Assembly (NCBI RefSeq): GCF_041260665.1
Contig: NZ_JBGCCT010000016.1
Location: forward strand, 124,001 to 188,000
Direction: 5' to 3'
DNA length: 64,000 nt
Origin: Catenulispora sp. GP43
GTDB lineage: Bacteria > Actinomycetota > Actinomycetes > Streptomycetales > Catenulisporaceae
Shown: positions 48,357-57,629 of the stretch, piece after piece
Position numbering within the stretch: position 1 is the stretch's first letter
Layout of the letters: each line of letters starts with the position of its first letter
The notes under the pieces: generated by a model
The model's database searches: none
What the model saw: the letters and a program-made list of their open reading frames with translations, nothing else
Told to the model about the DNA's origin: nothing
Position numbers and translations under genes: made by a program

Positions 48357-49625
48357 TCAGGTGACGATCCCATGCCGCCCGAAGCGCTCGTCGCGCCAGG
48401 ACTGGGAGGCCAGGATCTCGGCCATCGCGTCCATGGCATCCCAGACCTCGCAGAAGCCGGTGTAGAGCGGCGTCAGCCCGAAGCGCATGTGGTCCGGGGC
48501 GCGGAAGTCCCCGATGATCCCCCGCTCGATCAGCGCCTGCACGATCTGGTACCCGTGCTCGTGCCGGAAGGTGACGTGGCTGCCGCGCCGGCCGGCCTCG
48601 CGGGGCGTGGCCAGGTCCAGGCCGAGTTCGTCGCCGCGGGCGATGACCAGCTCGGCCAGGGCGAGGCTCTTGGCCCGCACCTGGTGCAGGTCGATGCCCT
48701 CGAACACCTCCAGGGCGGCCAGGAGCCCGGCGAAGCTGAGCATCGGCGGGGTCCCGGCCAGGAACCGCCCCACGCCCGGCACCGGGGTGTACCCGGGCTC
48801 CAGGGCGAACGGGTCGGCGTGCCCCGACCAGCCGAGCAGCGGCTGGTCGATGGAGTCCTGATGGCGCGACGCGGCGTAGAGGAAGGCCGGCGAGCCGGGG
48901 CCGCCGTTGAGGTACTTGTAGGTGCATCCGACGGCGAAGTCCACGCCGCAGGCGTCCAGCTCGATCGGCATCGCGCCGACCGAGTGGCACAGGTCCCAGA
49001 TCATCAGGGCCCCGTGCCGGTGCACCTGCTCGGTGATCGCGGCCATGTCGTGCAGGCGCCCGGTGCGGTAGTCGACGTGCGAGAGCAGCACCGCGGCGGT
49101 GTCCGGGCCCAGCACGGACTCCAGGTCCGGGCCGTCCTGCCCGATCAGCCGCCGCCCGCTGCCGGGGACCAGCCGGCCCACGCCCTCGGCGATGTACAGG
49201 TCGGTCGGGAAGATGTCGAGCTCGGACACCAGGACGGTGCGCCCGGGGCGCATCCGCAGCGCGCTGATCAGGATCTTGAAGAGGTTGACCGACACGGAGT
49301 CGCAGATCACGGTCTGCCCGGCGGCGGCCCCGATGAGCGGGGCCACCCGCTCGCCGATGGTGTGCGGCATCGGGTACCAGTCCACGCCGTTCCAGCTGCG
49401 GATCAGGCCCTGCCCCCACTCCTGCTCGATCATCCGCGTGACCCCGGCCATGGTCCGCCGGGGGAGCGCGCCGAGAGAGTTGCCGTCGAAGTAGACGACC
49501 CCCTCCGGCAGGACGAACTCGTCCCGGATCGCGGCCAGCGGGTCCGCGGCGTCCAGCGCGGCGCACTCGGCCCGGCTGGCCGGCGGCGCGGCGCTCTTGG
49601 TGGGGAAAGTCGCGACATCCTGCAC
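48357..49625 (-). CDS. kynU: Kynureninase
   Basis: A 422-residue PLP enzyme of the KynU family. Landmarks: YFDGNSLGALPR near the N-terminus, VNLFKILISAL, LSHVDYRTG, IWDLCHSVGAMPIEL with the PLP Asp, and CTYKYLNGGPGSPAFLY with the Schiff-base Lys. It cleaves kynurenine (or 3-hydroxykynurenine) to anthranilate (or 3-hydroxyanthranilate) and alanine in the cytosol. With the TDO at 44022 it can provide an aryl amine building block. GTG 49625 is set by GGAG upstream; the frame is open to 49877 without family sequence. It is followed by the TDO-like gene and diverges from the PhyH gene. Confidence 0.93.
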   Translation of the reverse strand: MQDVATFPTKSAAPPASRAECAALDAADPLAAIRDEFVLPEGVVYFDGNSLGALPRRTMAGVTRMIEQEWGQGLIRSWNGVDWYPMPHTIGERVAPLIGAAAGQTVICDSVSVNLFKILISALRMRPGRTVLVSELDIFPTDLYIAEGVGRLVPGSGRRLIGQDGPDLESVLGPDTAAVLLSHVDYRTGRLHDMAAITEQVHRHGALMIWDLCHSVGAMPIELDACGVDFAVGCTYKYLNGGPGSPAFLYAASRHQDSIDQPLLGWSGHADPFALEPGYTPVPGVGRFLAGTPPMLSFAGLLAALEVFEGIDLHQVRAKSLALAELVIARGDELGLDLATPREAGRRGSHVTFRHEHGYQIVQALIERGIIGDFRAPDHMRFGLTPLYTGFCEVWDAMDAMAEILASQSWRDERFGRHGIVT

Positions 49626-49849
49626 CGGCGTACTCCGATCTCTGCTGTCGGCGGCGGGAGTCGGGCTGCCGAGCGGTGATTCACGGTAGCGAGGGCGACA
49701 GGGTTCGAATACGCCCGATCGGCGCGGCCGGTCGGGGCGGTCCGGCTGGGGCCGCCGCCGGATTCGGCGGGTGTAGCCTGTCCGGATTCCCCACCCCCGT
49801 GGCCGGGGAACCGCTCTGCGATCACCGCCGCCCCACCTACCGTCGAGAC

Positions 49850-50662
49850 ATGGCCGAACAGCACATCCAGGACGCACCCGAAGCCGCCGCCACCACCGCC
49901 GCGCGCTACCCGATCACCGACGCCGATGTCCGTTTCTACCGCGAGAACGGCTACCTGCTCGTCAAGGGGATCCTCGACGCCGGCGAGGCCGCCGCGATGC
50001 GGCAGGAGTGCCACGACCTCCTGGGCCGTCTCAACGACACCGAGGACCCGACGTGGGGCAGCGCCCGGGAAGCCGCCGGCACCGCCGCCACCCGGCTGCG
50101 GCACTGCCACGACACGCAGTTCCACTCCGCCGCCTTCGCGCAGCTGCTCGTCGACCGCCGCTTCACCGACACCGCCGCGGCCCTGAACGGCAGCCCCAAT
50201 GTGCAGCTCCACCACACCAAGATGTTCGTCAAACCGCCGGAGAACGGCTCGCCGTTCCCCATGCACCAGGACCACCCGTTCTTCCCGCACGCCAAGGACA
50301 CGGTCGCCGCGGCGATCTTCCACTTCAGCGATGCGGCGGAAGAGCACGGCTGCGTCCGCGTCGTGCCGGGCAGCCACCTCGAAGGCCCCTTGGAGCACAT
50401 CGAGGACGGAAGCTGGCACCTGTCCCCGGACCAGTGGCCGCTCGGCGACGCCGTGCCGTGCCCCGCTGAAGCCGGCGACGTGCTGTTCTTCACCTACCTC
50501 ACGGTCCACGGCTCCGGCCTGAACACCTCCGACCAGGAGCGCGTCACCTGGCTGGTGCAGTACCGCGACCCGGAGGACCGGCCCGCCAACGACGACCACC
50601 AGTGGTCCCTCGGCCAGGGCATGATCCTGCGCGGCGTCGACCCCACCGGCCGCCGCCCGTGA
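49850..50662 (+). CDS. Phytanoyl-CoA-dioxygenase-like Fe(II)/2-oxoglutarate oxygenase
   Basis: A 270-residue PhyH-family enzyme. The metal site is visible: MHQDHPFFP (His-x-Asp) and TVHGSGLN (distal His), with RVTWLVQYR as the 2-oxoglutarate Arg. Start of fold: VRFYRENGYLLVKGIL. Family members hydroxylate or halogenate small molecules, including carrier-bound amino acids. It may be a tailoring step of the kynurenine-linked pathway or belong to an independent AraC-controlled pair: the AraC gene overlaps its stop (GTGA). ATG 49850 starts MAEQHIQD; longer in-frame starts add no fold. Confidence 0.88.
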   Translation: MAEQHIQDAPEAAATTAARYPITDADVRFYRENGYLLVKGILDAGEAAAMRQECHDLLGRLNDTEDPTWGSAREAAGTAATRLRHCHDTQFHSAAFAQLLVDRRFTDTAAALNGSPNVQLHHTKMFVKPPENGSPFPMHQDHPFFPHAKDTVAAAIFHFSDAAEEHGCVRVVPGSHLEGPLEHIEDGSWHLSPDQWPLGDAVPCPAEAGDVLFFTYLTVHGSGLNTSDQERVTWLVQYRDPEDRPANDDHQWSLGQGMILRGVDPTGRRP

Positions 50663-51657
50663 GCACCGGCGGCGGCGAGGCGCGCGGCGCGGACCCGACG
50701 GCGGCGGACGGCCTGCGCCGTTCCGGGGCGGCCCTGCGCCGCCTGCGCGCCGAACGGATCGGGGTCCGCCTCGCCGGCCGCCGGATCGAGTTCGTCGACT
50801 GGGGCTTCTACGCCCCCGAGCCGTGGCGCAACTTCCCGCACGTGCACTCCTGCTACGAGCTCTGCTACACCTACGCCGGGCACGGCACGTTCCGGGTCGG
50901 CGGCACCGAGCGGCCGGTCGGGCCGGGCGAGCTGTTCCTGGCCCGGCCCGGCGACGTCCACGACATCGTCGCCGACGACGAGGACCCGATGGGCATCGTC
51001 TACTGGTCCTGGGCCGTCCTCCAGGACGGCGGTACAGGGAACACGACTGCTGACGCCGCCGCCCTCATGGAAGCCTTCACCACCGGGGAGAACCGGATCG
51101 CGGAGGCCGCCGACAGTCCCGTCCCGCAGATCCTGCTGCTGCTCGCCCGGGAGGCCGCCGACCCCGGACCCGGCAGTGCGGAGATGATCGGCTCGCTCGC
51201 CTCGACGCTCGTCGTCGCGTCCGCCCGCGCCCTCAGCGAACCTCCTTCACGCCTCCCGGCTCGGCAGGCTCCCGCCACCCCGGGCGGGCCGACCGTGACC
51301 ACGATGGTCCGCTACCTGCACGACAACTACCACCGGCCGGTGCGTATACAGGAGGTCGCCGCCCAGGTGCACCTGAGCGAGCGCCACGCCGCCCGGCTGT
51401 TCCGGAAGTACGCCGGCTGCACCGTGCACGCCTACCTGGCCCGGTGCCGCTTGGAGGCCGCCGCGCAACTGCTTTGCGACCCCGGACACCGCGACACCCC
51501 CATCGGCGCGATCGCCCGCTCCTGCGGCTACCTGGACCGCCGGCACTTCAGCGAGTCGTTCCAGCGGCATTGGGGTGTGTCCCCGGCGGACCTGCGGGCC
51601 CGCGGCGGGACCACTCACCTGGCCGTATCGAGCGTGATCAACAGTTCCTGCAAGTGA
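50659..51657 (+). CDS. AraC-family transcriptional regulator
   Basis: A 332-residue regulator. The N-terminal cupin-like sensor (FPHVHSCYELCYTYAGHGTF; GPGELFLARPGDVHDI) is followed by a C-terminal double HTH (IQEVAAQVHLSERHAARLFR; CGYLDRRHFSESFQRHWGVS). The cupin suggests binding of a small carbohydrate or aromatic effector. Coupled by GTGA to the PhyH gene, which it probably controls. Its 3' end overlaps the convergent FUSC-type gene by 43 nt. Confidence 0.9.
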   Translation: MSTGGGEARGADPTAADGLRRSGAALRRLRAERIGVRLAGRRIEFVDWGFYAPEPWRNFPHVHSCYELCYTYAGHGTFRVGGTERPVGPGELFLARPGDVHDIVADDEDPMGIVYWSWAVLQDGGTGNTTADAAALMEAFTTGENRIAEAADSPVPQILLLLAREAADPGPGSAEMIGSLASTLVVASARALSEPPSRLPARQAPATPGGPTVTTMVRYLHDNYHRPVRIQEVAAQVHLSERHAARLFRKYAGCTVHAYLARCRLEAAAQLLCDPGHRDTPIGAIARSCGYLDRRHFSESFQRHWGVSPADLRARGGTTHLAVSSVINSSCK

Positions 51658-53699
51658 TTCGCCTCGGCGGCGAGGCGGGTGACGTCCCGCAGGATCGGTG
51701 AGGGCGTGCCGTCGGCTGCCGCTCGCCATTTCTGCAACGCGCTGTCCAGGTCCGTCGCGTCGACGGTCTGGCCGTGGCGGACCTGCGAGGCGGTGGCGAC
51801 GAGCGCGTCGCGCAGGGTGTGGGCGAACGCAGTGCCCGCGGGCCGGGGCGGCTCGTCGTCGGCGGGCCGGTGCGTCTGCAGGACGACGGCCGCCTCGAAC
51901 AGGCGGGCCAGCGCCCGGTGGGCCCGCGTGAGGCCCTCCCGGCTCGGTCCGCGGTCGCGCACCGGCTCCTGGGCGGCCGCGATCGCCGCCGACTCCAGCG
52001 CCAGGTACGCGTCGCGCGAGTTGAGCAGGGCCTCGCGGGCCCGCCTGCGGCTGCCCCGCCCCGGCACGGCCACCGCCTCGATCGCGCCGGCCGCGTAGAC
52101 CCCGGTGGTCTCGATCAAGTCGGCGAGCCGGCCGGCGAGGGTGACCGTCTGCCAGGACGGCCACAGCGCGTAGGAGGCGAAGACGATCAGTCCGCCGAAC
52201 AGCGTCAGCGCGACGCGTTCGCGCACAGTGCTGGCCAGGGCGAGGCCGTCCATCGACAGCAGGAAGACGATGTAGGCGGTGATCAGGGTGCTGGCGACCA
52301 GATAGCCGGACTGCATCACCAGATACAGCGCGCTGGTGCACGCCACGGCCAGCAGCGCGGCCACCCACGGCCCGGGATGGGAGAGCTCCACGACGGCCGA
52401 GGCGAGCGCGACGCCCACCAGGGTGCCGGCGAAGCGTGCCACGCCGCGGCTGAAGGTCTGCGAGAAGTCCGGGCGCATCACCATCATGACGGTCAGCGCG
52501 GCCCAGTAACCGTGCTGCACGTTCAGCAGCTTGCCGACCCCGTCGGCCACCGCCACCACCACGGCCACGCGCAGCGCGTGCCGCCGGATCGGGGAGTCGC
52601 GGCGCAGCTCGTGCCGGATGGTGCGGCCGGCCTCCGCCAGGCGCTGGCGGATGTCGGGCCGGGTCAGGATGCCCCGGCGGTTCGGCTCGCCCTCGCCGCC
52701 CTCACCGGTCTGCCGCAGCACCGCGTCGATCTGCGTCAGCAGGTCGATCAGCTTCTCGGCCGCGTCCCGGGCCGCCTCCCCGACGGTGCTGTCGCGGGCC
52801 GCCCGCTCCATGGCGGTGAGCAGCGCCGTCGACGGCGGCGCCACCGACCCGGTGCGGATCGACGCGGCCGCGGTGTCCAGCACCCCGGCCGCGGCGTCGA
52901 GCAGGTCGCGGACCTGCGTCTGCTCGCCCTCGGGCCGCCGGCCGCCGGGCCGCGCGAGCGCCGCCAGCACGGCACGCACCTCGTCCATCAGCACCCGGAT
53001 GCCGGACAGCTCCGAGGGCCGGCGGCGCGCCTGGCGCGGGGTGAGCGTCGCGGCGGCACGGGCCTGGGCCAGCGCGTTCGGGTCGAAGACCGCGTCCGGG
53101 TCCCGGCTCAGGCGGCGCGCGTAGTCGGCCACCGAGGCGCAGGCATCGGCCAGCGCGCCCCGCTGCGCGTTCCAGGAGCGGTCGGGCCAGACCACCACCA
53201 GGACCACCTGCACCGCGGCGCCACCGCCGATGAGCAGCGCGAACTGGACGGCGTCCCCGAAGTCGCGCGGCGGCCGCGCGATCGTCAGCATCACCGGCAC
53301 GGTCATCGACGCGGCGATCCCCGGCGCCGCCCCCAGCGCCCAGAACATCGCGGCCCCGAACGCCCACACCGCGAGCACGAGGACGAACAGCACCGGCCAG
53401 GGCGCCACGGCATTGCCCGCGAACGCACTGGCGAACAGCCCGAGCGCGGTCACCGTGGCCAGCCCAGGCCCGCGCCGGTACCCGGGCAGCACACTGGTCA
53501 TCCCGGTCAGCTGCGCGCCGAGCGCGGGCAGCACGGCGTGCGCCGGACCGAGCCAGGCCAGCGCCCCGAACAGGGCGATCGCCACGCCCAACCCGGAGCG
53601 CAGCGCGGCCGACGGGTCGTTGAACGCCCGCTCGACCCGCATGCCCGACCGGGAGGCCGTCTTGATCGAGCGGTACCACGCCGCGCCGAGCCCGCTCAT
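51615..53699 (-). CDS. FUSC-family membrane protein
   Basis: A 694-residue inner-membrane protein with two sets of hydrophobic segments. The first set (about 30-170) includes GVAIALFGALAWLGPAHAVL; the second (about 375-530) includes RVAVVVAVADGVGKLLNVQH and YWAALTVMMVMRPDFSQTF, the fusaric-acid-resistance (FUSC/AaeB) signature. A long cytosolic region separates them. Family members are aromatic-acid efflux proteins; here, near kynureninase, aromatic-acid export would make sense but is not proven. ATG 53699. It overlaps the AraC gene at its 3' end. Confidence 0.82.
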   Translation of the reverse strand: MSGLGAAWYRSIKTASRSGMRVERAFNDPSAALRSGLGVAIALFGALAWLGPAHAVLPALGAQLTGMTSVLPGYRRGPGLATVTALGLFASAFAGNAVAPWPVLFVLVLAVWAFGAAMFWALGAAPGIAASMTVPVMLTIARPPRDFGDAVQFALLIGGGAAVQVVLVVVWPDRSWNAQRGALADACASVADYARRLSRDPDAVFDPNALAQARAAATLTPRQARRRPSELSGIRVLMDEVRAVLAALARPGGRRPEGEQTQVRDLLDAAAGVLDTAAASIRTGSVAPPSTALLTAMERAARDSTVGEAARDAAEKLIDLLTQIDAVLRQTGEGGEGEPNRRGILTRPDIRQRLAEAGRTIRHELRRDSPIRRHALRVAVVVAVADGVGKLLNVQHGYWAALTVMMVMRPDFSQTFSRGVARFAGTLVGVALASAVVELSHPGPWVAALLAVACTSALYLVMQSGYLVASTLITAYIVFLLSMDGLALASTVRERVALTLFGGLIVFASYALWPSWQTVTLAGRLADLIETTGVYAAGAIEAVAVPGRGSRRRAREALLNSRDAYLALESAAIAAAQEPVRDRGPSREGLTRAHRALARLFEAAVVLQTHRPADDEPPRPAGTAFAHTLRDALVATASQVRHGQTVDATDLDSALQKWRAAADGTPSPILRDVTRLAAEANHLQELLITLDTAR

Positions 53700-53709
53700 G
53701 ATCTCAACC

Positions 53710-54405
53710 CTAAGGGCCGCCCACGGTTCCGGGCTCGGCGGGCCGGGGCTCGATCCGGGCCCGCTCGTCCAGACACCAGGCGAGCATCGAGGGCCAGCTC
53801 CCGTACCCGGCGTCCATGTCCAGATGGCCCTGGCCGGGCATCAGATCGCTGACGATGCCCAGCGGCCGTCCGTAGAACACATCAGCGCCCTCGGGGCAGT
53901 AGCGGTCGTTGTCCGAATGGACCAGCCGGGCGTGCCGGGCACCGATGGGCACGCCGTCCCACAGCTCGCGGGGCCGCACGGCGCTCCCCGCCTGCGGGGC
54001 GAACGACGCGATCTCGGGGATGGACCTGACCACCGGGGGGCTCGGCGGCGCGACCAGCGCGAGCCGGTCGACGTTCACGGCCTCGGCGAACTGCGTGGTG
54101 GCGCGCAGGTGGAGCCAGGCCAGGCACCCGAGACTGTGGCAGACCACGGTCTGCCGGGTGCCGCGGGTCGCGTGCAGCGCCTCGACGATGGCGTCCACCC
54201 ACTGGCCGGGCTTGGGCTCGTCGGGGTCGGGGAGCTGCGGGTACTCGACGTGGTGGCCGGCCGCGCGCAACTGCTCGGCCAGCCAGTGGTGCCAGTGGCC
54301 GGCCGGGCGGCGGTTCTGCCAGCCGTGCAGCAGCACATAGCTCTGGGGGAGTCCCGCCGGATCCGCGTCGGTCCCGTGCGGTCGCACATCGGCTTGCCCG
54401 CTCAC
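53710..54405 (-). CDS. RBBP9-like serine hydrolase
   Basis: A 231-residue alpha/beta hydrolase of the RBBP9/YdeN group. SYVLLHGWQN begins the fold, CHSLGCLAWL holds the nucleophile Ser, and the C-terminal GQGHLDMDAG holds the catalytic His; an acid residue is likely in HSDNDRYCP. Esterase activity on unknown small substrates. GTG 54405 has GAGAGG at a good distance; the frame continues to 54456. It lies 10 bp upstream of the FUSC gene and may be cotranscribed. Confidence 0.85.
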   Translation of the reverse strand: MSGQADVRPHGTDADPAGLPQSYVLLHGWQNRRPAGHWHHWLAEQLRAAGHHVEYPQLPDPDEPKPGQWVDAIVEALHATRGTRQTVVCHSLGCLAWLHLRATTQFAEAVNVDRLALVAPPSPPVVRSIPEIASFAPQAGSAVRPRELWDGVPIGARHARLVHSDNDRYCPEGADVFYGRPLGIVSDLMPGQGHLDMDAGYGSWPSMLAWCLDERARIEPRPAEPGTVGGP

Positions 54406-54793
54406 TTGCCACCTCTCGCATGTCCCTCTGAGCTGCCGCGTCGCGGCTGCTCGCAAACTACATGGCCCGCCTGGCCGGCATGGGGATGCCGTCGGTGTCC
54501 ATACCGGTGTCTATGACGATGACGCGCGACACGGCGTAGGCGGTTCGGCGGTAGCGAGGGGGGTGTGCGAGCGCCCCCGGCGTCTAAGTGCTTTCCCCCG
54601 CCGCTACCACTCGTCCGAGTGCCCGAAATGGCGTGTACCTCGCCGTACACTGCATACTCTCCGTGAACAGCGACTCACGGAAACCGCTGTGAGCCCTAGT
54701 CAGGGTTCTTCGATGCTCGCTATGCTGCGTCACACAACTTGTGGCGCTCCGCATGGATCAGGGGAGGCGGGAGCGTCGCGGGGAGGGGGTGCC
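54406..54793. other. Intergenic region before the methyltransferase pair
   Basis: 388 bp without a gene. It holds two small perfect inverted repeats: GTGTAC/GTACAC (54633-54638 and 54645-54650) and CCGTGA/TCACGG (54661-54666 and 54675-54680), possible regulator sites. The rightward promoter must lie here; I could not fix it. Confidence 0.45.
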
Positions 54794-55873
54794 ATGTCCG
54801 GGCCATCGGGCCTATCACCGATGACCGGCGGCTTTCCGGGGGACCGGGCCGCCGGGGTGTGGGGGGCGAGCGACACGGGTCGCCGCAACCTGCCGTTCTT
54901 CGAAGATCCGGCGCACAGCGAGCTGATTCTCGCGCACGCCGATACCGGGTTCCTACCGTTGAAATACGCCTATGCCGGCAGCGCGGCGTTCACCCATGCC
55001 GCGCTGGCCTCGACCGAGGGCTACCACTCGGTGGTCGGGACCGCCGAGTTGGAGGTCGGCGTCCTGATGGAGGCGGCGCGGGGAGCGGCGCCGACACAGG
55101 TCGCCGAGATAGGTCCCGGCACCGGTGAGCACACGCTCGCGTTCTTGACCCTGCTCCAGGAGGCCGCCGCCGCCGAGCGTGCGCGCGGCACGGCCGAGTT
55201 CCCGCTTCCGCCCGATGACGCGCGGCAGGCGGGGTTCCGTTACCTGGGGCTCGACTTCAGCAGCACCCTGCTCACCATGGCGCGGGGCTGCCTGGCCACC
55301 GGGCTGGCGGTCGACGGCGTCCCGTTCGGGCCCTTCGACGTGCGGACCGCGCTGTGGGACGTGGAGCAGGCCCGGACCGACCGGGTCGGGGCCTGGCGCC
55401 GGGACTCCGGGCCGGTCCTGATGTGCCTTCTCGGGCACACGCTGGGGAACCTCGGCGATCCGGTGGGGGCCCTGCGGCACCTCGCCGCGTCGGCGCGGCC
55501 GGGCGATCTGCTGCTGGTCGGATTGACGCTCTATCCGCGGGACGCCTCTCCGGACGCGATCCTCGCCCCGTACCTGAACGACGTGTTCACCGCGGCGGTA
55601 CTGGAACCGCTGCGGGCCGCGGACTTCGGGGCCGAGGACGTCCTGTTCGAGGTGCGGCGCCGTGGCCGTGCCGTCGTCGGGGACGTCACGTTCGCCCGCC
55701 GCGTCGACAAGAGCGGCCACACCTACCGTCCCGGGCAAAGGGTGCAGTGCTTCTTCAGCACGCGATTCCTGCCGAACGAGGGGCTCGAGATCGTCAGACA
55801 AGCCGGCTGGACAGTGCAGTCCTACGCCATCGACCAGCCCGCTGAGCATCTGGCCATTGTCGCTCGGCTCTAA
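54794..55873 (+). CDS. SAM-dependent methyltransferase, EgtD-like
   Basis: A 359-residue Rossmann methyltransferase resembling the histidine-specific (EgtD/Methyltransf_33-like) group. Motif I is VAEIGPGTGEHTLAF, the acidic strand YLGLDFSSTLL, and LMCLLGHTLGNLGDP a later core motif; PGDLLLVGLTLYPRD follows. EgtD-type enzymes methylate amino acid alpha-amines; EgtB and the rest of an ergothioneine set are absent, so the substrate is open. ATG 54794 has GGGGAGGGGG upstream; the open frame begins at 54563. It is 20 bp ahead of a second methyltransferase and probably cotranscribed. Confidence 0.75.
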   Translation: MSGPSGLSPMTGGFPGDRAAGVWGASDTGRRNLPFFEDPAHSELILAHADTGFLPLKYAYAGSAAFTHAALASTEGYHSVVGTAELEVGVLMEAARGAAPTQVAEIGPGTGEHTLAFLTLLQEAAAAERARGTAEFPLPPDDARQAGFRYLGLDFSSTLLTMARGCLATGLAVDGVPFGPFDVRTALWDVEQARTDRVGAWRRDSGPVLMCLLGHTLGNLGDPVGALRHLAASARPGDLLLVGLTLYPRDASPDAILAPYLNDVFTAAVLEPLRAADFGAEDVLFEVRRRGRAVVGDVTFARRVDKSGHTYRPGQRVQCFFSTRFLPNEGLEIVRQAGWTVQSYAIDQPAEHLAIVARL

Positions 55874-55893
55874 CGGAATCAGGAGTAGCAGCT

Positions 55894-57510
55894 ATGGGCG
55901 CAGAGCATGATATGGCCGCGGTCGCGGCCGCGACGGTGGCCTCTCCATGGAGGCAGGGGGCCTTCACCGATTCGGCGTCGCGGATAACCGCCGCGCTCGC
56001 GGCCGCCCTCGACGCGCGAGACGCGCACCGCTCGAACTTCGACGGTGCCGACGACGAGGTGGTACGGCTGCCGGGGGAGGCGGTCCTGGAACTGATCCGG
56101 CAGTTGGTCGACAAGGTGACGGACAACGTCAAGCAGATCATGCCGCTGAACACCTCGTACGCGGATCTGGCGGAGACCTTCTACCGGCACCGCTCGAAGT
56201 TCCGCCTCCCGGCCGCTGACTCGGCCACGGAGTTCACCCAGGTGGTCAGCGAGACGCTGGCCGGGCTCGGCCGCAAGATGGAGCGCCTGTACCTGGTCCC
56301 GCCCGGCGGCCCGCGGTCCGAGGCGGTGCGCGACCGGCTGTCGGCCGATCTGGAGGGCGGGGTGACCTCGCGCTCGCTGTGGATCTCGAAGATCGACTCC
56401 GACGCGCCGGACCTGGCCAGCCAGACCCCCGTGTGCCCGGTGTGGATCGTCGACGGGGCGGCCGTGGTGTTCCAGGAGGCGACCGAGGAGGGCGCCTCGG
56501 TGTGGAAGGTCAGTGCCCGGACCGACGACGTGGAGCGGGTCCAGAGCCTGTTCAAGGAACTGTGGAAACGGGCCGCGCAGCCGGAGTCCGCCGTCGAGGA
56601 CGAGATCGACCTGCGGGACCCGCTGTTGGTCAGCGCCGAGCAGATGGCCGGGAACGCCGCGATGCTGTGCACCGTCGGCAACGGCGACCAGCCCTGCGGC
56701 TGGTATCACGGCGCCTGGCCCTACCTGCGGCTGTTCGACATGGTCTCCACACCGCAGTGGCACCACAAGTTCTACCACGACCAGATCCTGGACCAGGTTC
56801 TCGACGCCCCCCGGCAGCTCCGCCGCGAGGCCCCCCGGGTCCTGATCACCGGCGCCGCCGACTACTCGATGCTGGCCTACGTGCTCGACGCCGCCCAGCG
56901 CGCGGCGGACATGGGGGTGGAACGCCCGACCGTGGACGTCCTGGACCTGTGCCCGACACCGCTGATGATGTGCCGCTGGTACGCCGGCCTGAACAAGGAG
57001 CGCATCCAGGTCCACGAGACGGACTTCTGCGATTCCGGCCAGGTCGGCGCGCTGCGGGAGGCGACCGGCGGCTACGACGTCATCGTCACCGACGCCTTCC
57101 TCACCCGGTTCAGCGAGGAGAAGGTCGCCTCCGTCGTGCGCAACTGGTACGACCTGCTGCTCCCGGGCGGGACCGTGGTGACCACGGTGCGCCTGCACGA
57201 GCTCGACAAGGCCGACCCGGCGCGGCCCGGGGGCGACCTGGCGGCCGCGTTCACCCAACAGGCCCGGCACTCGGCCCGCCGCTGGCGTCCGTACCTGCAG
57301 GCCAGCGTCGACGAAATCGCGGCGAATGCCTATGAATACGCCTGCCGCATCACGAGTACGGATCTCGGTGACGAAAGCGAAGTGTGCGGCCTGTTGGAAC
57401 GCGAGCGTTTCGGTATCCTGAGTTCAGCCGTGAAGGATGTCCGCGGCGAGCTCCAGGGAACGGGATACCTCCAGATCGTCGCCCAGAAGCAGTGCGAGGC
57501 GGCGAAGTGA
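55894..57510 (+). CDS. Large SAM-dependent methyltransferase-like protein
   Basis: A 538-residue protein. The C-terminal half has a Rossmann methyltransferase core: VLITGAADYSM (317-326, motif I), VDVLDLCPTP (347-356) and YDVIVTDAFL. Residues 1-300 have no named domain; a segment around 160-228 (CPVWIVDGAAVVF, then LFKELWKRA) resembles the effector region of PLD-like/TrmB-type regulators, from memory only. ATG 55894 has AGGAG. It is coupled to the EgtD-like gene upstream and 119 bp before the P-loop NTPase gene. Function unknown. Confidence 0.7.
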   Translation: MGAEHDMAAVAAATVASPWRQGAFTDSASRITAALAAALDARDAHRSNFDGADDEVVRLPGEAVLELIRQLVDKVTDNVKQIMPLNTSYADLAETFYRHRSKFRLPAADSATEFTQVVSETLAGLGRKMERLYLVPPGGPRSEAVRDRLSADLEGGVTSRSLWISKIDSDAPDLASQTPVCPVWIVDGAAVVFQEATEEGASVWKVSARTDDVERVQSLFKELWKRAAQPESAVEDEIDLRDPLLVSAEQMAGNAAMLCTVGNGDQPCGWYHGAWPYLRLFDMVSTPQWHHKFYHDQILDQVLDAPRQLRREAPRVLITGAADYSMLAYVLDAAQRAADMGVERPTVDVLDLCPTPLMMCRWYAGLNKERIQVHETDFCDSGQVGALREATGGYDVIVTDAFLTRFSEEKVASVVRNWYDLLLPGGTVVTTVRLHELDKADPARPGGDLAAAFTQQARHSARRWRPYLQASVDEIAANAYEYACRITSTDLGDESEVCGLLERERFGILSSAVKDVRGELQGTGYLQIVAQKQCEAAK

Positions 57511-57629
57511 GGCCCGCCGCCCGCGAGGGCCGTGGTGAAGGAGTCCCGAACCGGAGTACCGCACCGCCCACGCCCGTGTCGGGGGGCCGTGGCGAACCGA
57601 ATCAGTGAGCTTATTCGAAGGCGGGGACA

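Noticed and set aside
54794-55873. Ergothioneine biosynthesis
   Set aside because: No EgtB, EgtA, EgtC or EgtE genes are adjacent; only the EgtD-like methyltransferase fold is seen.
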